Positions 3,412 to 5,507 of a DNA stretch of 5,507 nt are shown piece after piece. The notes under the pieces are model-generated. The model was not told the origin of the DNA, searched no databases, and worked only from the letters and a program-made list of their open reading frames with translations. Made by a program: the position numbers and the translations under genes. Source of the stretch: Thermoleophilia bacterium (GTDB taxonomy: Bacteria > Actinomycetota > Thermoleophilia > Gaiellales > SKUG01). The stretch lies in assembly GCA_025964405.1 (NCBI GenBank), contig JAOPYW010000347.1:1-5507 (forward strand). The letters are read 5' to 3'. Numbering within the stretch: position 1 is the first letter of the stretch; each line of letters begins with the position of its first letter.

Positions 3412-5507
3412 ATGGGCATCTCGAGCCTGGGCCAGGAAGCGCGCGCGCTGACGCGTGCCGTGACGACCACCGTGCACGACGCACCGACCGCGGGGACGGG
3501 GTTCGCGAAGCTCCGCGACGCCGCCGGCATGGTGCGTGTGCGGGATGCTGCCGGGCGTGTCACCAATGGCATGCCGAGCGATCCGCTCTGGCACCAGAAG
3601 ACGCCGATCTACCAGGTGTACACGCGCACCTTCGCCGACGGGCTCGGCACGGGCACCGGTAACTTCAAGGGCCTCACCGACAAGCTCGACCACCTGCAGT
3701 ACATGCGCCAGAAGGCCGTCTGGATCAGCCCGCACAATCCGTCGGGCGGCAAGGACATGGGCTACGACATCACCGACTACAACAAGGTGAGCCGTGCCTT
3801 CGGATCACGGCCGGAGCTCGTCGACCCCGTCGCGGCCGCCAAGCTCCCGCCGGCAGAGCTCGCTGCGTACGACGCGAGCTTGATGAAGGATTTCGAGGGC
3901 TTCGTCGATGCGGCGCACGACCGCGGTATCCGCGTCGTCACCGAGATGGTGATGAACCACACGTCGAACAAGCACCAGTGGTTCCTCGACGATGCCGCGA
4001 AGGCCGCCGGCATCGTCAAGCACCAGGGGCGCGAGGCCGCCCAGAAGTGGGCGCTCACCAAGGGCGATGAAGGGCCCATGTACGTCTGGGACTTCACGCG
4101 CACGAAGGCCGAAGGCATGCCCGACAAGTGGAGTGACGTGCGCGTCATCTTCAACGACCTCGAGGAAGGCAACTGGGCCTACGACGACACGGCCAAGGGG
4201 TGGTACTGGCACCGCTTCTTCTCGGAGCAGCCCGACCTCAACTGGGACAACCCGCGCGTCGGCACCGAGATGAAGCGGGTCGTCGACTTCTGGATGGACA
4301 AGGGCGTCGACGGCATCCGCTTCGACGCGGTGCCCTACCTGCACCAGGGCACGCGCGAAGCCCACGGCATGACGTACTACGGCGAGAACATGACCGCCAC
4401 GCATGACGTGATCAAGGATTTCCGCCGCCACATCGACACCAAGTACGCCGACCGCATCACGCTGGGCGAAGCGAACATGGATGCGAAGGCGACCCGCGAG
4501 TACTTCGGCCACGGCGATGAATCCAACGCGCTCTTCGACTTCCCCACGATGCCGCGTGTCTACGAGGGCCTCCTCGCGCGCGACAAGGCGCCGATCCTCG
4601 CGGCGCAGGAGACGGCCAAGGGGATCCCCGAGAACGCGGCGTGGTGGCGGTTCCTGCGCAACCACGACGAACTGACGCTCGAGAAGGTGTCTCCCGAGAC
4701 CCGCGAGGCGCTCTGGAAGACCTTCACGGAGGGCGACGCCGCACGCGGCATCTCGGCCGACCCCGAGGCGCGCATCAACCTGGGCATGCGCGTCCGCATG
4801 GCCGATGCCGTCGGCCACGACGACAACCCCGCGCTCAAGCGCAAGGCGATGGAAGCGCTGTTCTCGCTCCACTACTCCCAGTCGGGTACGCCGATCCTCT
4901 ACAACGGCGACGAGATCGGGCAGGGCGCGATCCGCGGCAAGAACCTGGTCGACCGTGAGCGCGTGCGCAACACCATGCAGTGGGATGCGTCGGCGCACCA
5001 CGGCTTCTCGAGTGGAAACCACGTCTCCGAGCCGATCCAGGATGCGGCCGAGGGTGCGCAGCTCGTCAACGTCGCGGCGCAGAAGGCCGATCCGAACTCG
5101 CTCATGAACCGCACGCGCGACATGCTGCTCGCTCGTGAGACCAGTGTCGCGCTCCAGAGTGGTGCCACGGAGACGGCAGTGCAGACGAGCGCGAAGGAGC
5201 TGCTCGCGTTCGAGCGTTCGACGCCGGGTGAGCGCATCATCTCGATGGTGAACCTGTCGCCCGAACGCACGAGGAGCACGCTCGACGTGCAGGTGCCGGA
5301 GGGGTGGAAGGTCGAGCGCCTCCACGGCAGCCGCGACTTCGACGTCTCGAAGGGCGTGCCGAGTTCGGTGGAGCTCGACCCCTACGAGTACCAGTGGCTC
5401 CGCCTGACGCCTCCGGAGGCCGCGACCACGGCGACCGTCGGCGGGCTACCGTCAGCACGGGGTGCATCGTCGGCCGCCGGGCTCGCCCTGGCCGGGGCGG
5501 GGGTCGC
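3412..5507 (+). CDS. Trehalose synthase-like GH13 enzyme, 3' end beyond window
   Basis: An open frame of 698 codons runs to the window edge without a stop. It matches trehalose synthase (maltose alpha-D-glucosyltransferase, GH13_16-like), which interconverts maltose and trehalose. Residues 57-75 (DPLWHQKTPIYQVYTRTFA) open the TIM barrel. GH13 region I is VTEMVMNH (176-183), region II is GVDGIRFDAVPYL with nucleophile D305, region III is ITLGEAN with acid/base E353, and region IV is FLRNHDELTLE with H418 and D419. Further TreS-like segments are WYWHRFFSEQPDLNWDNP, FPTMPRVY, GTPILYNGDEIG (492-503) and NTMQW (520-524). A beta-domain follows and ends near YEYQWLRL (about 665). Differences from typical TreS are a 56-residue N-terminal extension, a loop without the usual DxNxDG calcium ligands (76-84), an insertion at about 132-158, and an Ala/Gly-rich tail after about 667. 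No signal peptide is visible, so it is probably cytoplasmic. Substrate cannot be proven; a related alpha-glucosidase or amylosucrase-like activity is possible. Confidence 0.85.
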   Translation, partial: MGISSLGQEARALTRAVTTTVHDAPTAGTGFAKLRDAAGMVRVRDAAGRVTNGMPSDPLWHQKTPIYQVYTRTFADGLGTGTGNFKGLTDKLDHLQYMRQKAVWISPHNPSGGKDMGYDITDYNKVSRAFGSRPELVDPVAAAKLPPAELAAYDASLMKDFEGFVDAAHDRGIRVVTEMVMNHTSNKHQWFLDDAAKAAGIVKHQGREAAQKWALTKGDEGPMYVWDFTRTKAEGMPDKWSDVRVIFNDLEEGNWAYDDTAKGWYWHRFFSEQPDLNWDNPRVGTEMKRVVDFWMDKGVDGIRFDAVPYLHQGTREAHGMTYYGENMTATHDVIKDFRRHIDTKYADRITLGEANMDAKATREYFGHGDESNALFDFPTMPRVYEGLLARDKAPILAAQETAKGIPENAAWWRFLRNHDELTLEKVSPETREALWKTFTEGDAARGISADPEARINLGMRVRMADAVGHDDNPALKRKAMEALFSLHYSQSGTPILYNGDEIGQGAIRGKNLVDRERVRNTMQWDASAHHGFSSGNHVSEPIQDAAEGAQLVNVAAQKADPNSLMNRTRDMLLARETSVALQSGATETAVQTSAKELLAFERSTPGERIISMVNLSPERTRSTLDVQVPEGWKVERLHGSRDFDVSKGVPSSVELDPYEYQWLRLTPPEAATTATVGGLPSARGASSAAGLALAGAGV

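Noticed and set aside
3901..3963. GH13 region I with Glu (E178) in place of the usual Asp as a sign of inactivity
   Set aside because: TreS-type enzymes commonly have Glu at this position (ELVxNHTS patterns), and the nucleophile, acid/base and transition-state residues are all present.
3805..5325. Long minus-strand open frame (506 codons) opposite the GH13 gene
   Set aside because: The plus strand carries all four GH13 conserved regions in one uninterrupted frame. The minus frame is rich in Arg, Val, Leu and His without recognisable domains.

Overview
The window is GC-rich, with a strong G/C third-position bias in every coding region. It uses AGGAGG-type ribosome binding sites and both ATG and GTG starts. 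Together with the protein types present (a UvrB tail, a bPH2 membrane protein, a delta-60 repeat exported protein and a TreS-like GH13 enzyme), this suggests a high-GC actinobacterium. The secreted protein's architecture and the UvrB tail would fit Thermoleophilia-type lineages (Solirubrobacterales or Patulibacter-like), but that is a low-confidence impression, not a demonstrated placement.

Layout, left to right. (1) 1-333, plus strand: the last 110 codons of a UvrB excinuclease subunit ending in a UVR domain. (2) 389-568, plus: a 59-residue membrane protein with no recognised family, preceded by a hairpin (366-385) whose loop carries its Shine-Dalgarno sequence. (3) 579-1289, plus: a 236-residue membrane protein with a bacterial PH (DUF304/bPH2) domain. 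Its ribosome binding site overlaps the stop codon of the small gene, so the two are very probably co-translated. (4) 1304-3163, minus: a secreted protein of about 619 residues containing delta-60 repeats, which I read as a seven-bladed beta-propeller. It converges on the PH gene with only 14 bp between stop codons. (5) 3164-3411: a divergent intergenic region with an 11-bp perfect inverted repeat, a cluster of GAAC/GTTC dyads, a possible ECF-type promoter and a GAAA-loop hairpin. (6) 3412 to beyond the window end, plus: a long open frame (698 codons visible, no stop) encoding a trehalose-synthase-like GH13 enzyme with all catalytic residues, an unusual N-terminal extension, an altered calcium loop and an Ala/Gly-rich C-terminal tail.

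How the parts relate: the small membrane protein and PH protein probably form one functional unit at the membrane. The UvrB gene upstream may share a transcript, but nothing in the sequence links its function to them. The exported propeller protein and the GH13 enzyme are divergent neighbours that could share regulatory sites in the 3164-3411 region. Their functional relationship is unknown. I found no mobile element, CRISPR array, tRNA or rRNA. I do not see a clearly novel multi-gene system; the most distinctive items are the predicted nested-domain architecture of the propeller protein, the variant TreS-like enzyme, and the PH protein's acidic tail with two TxxI motifs.
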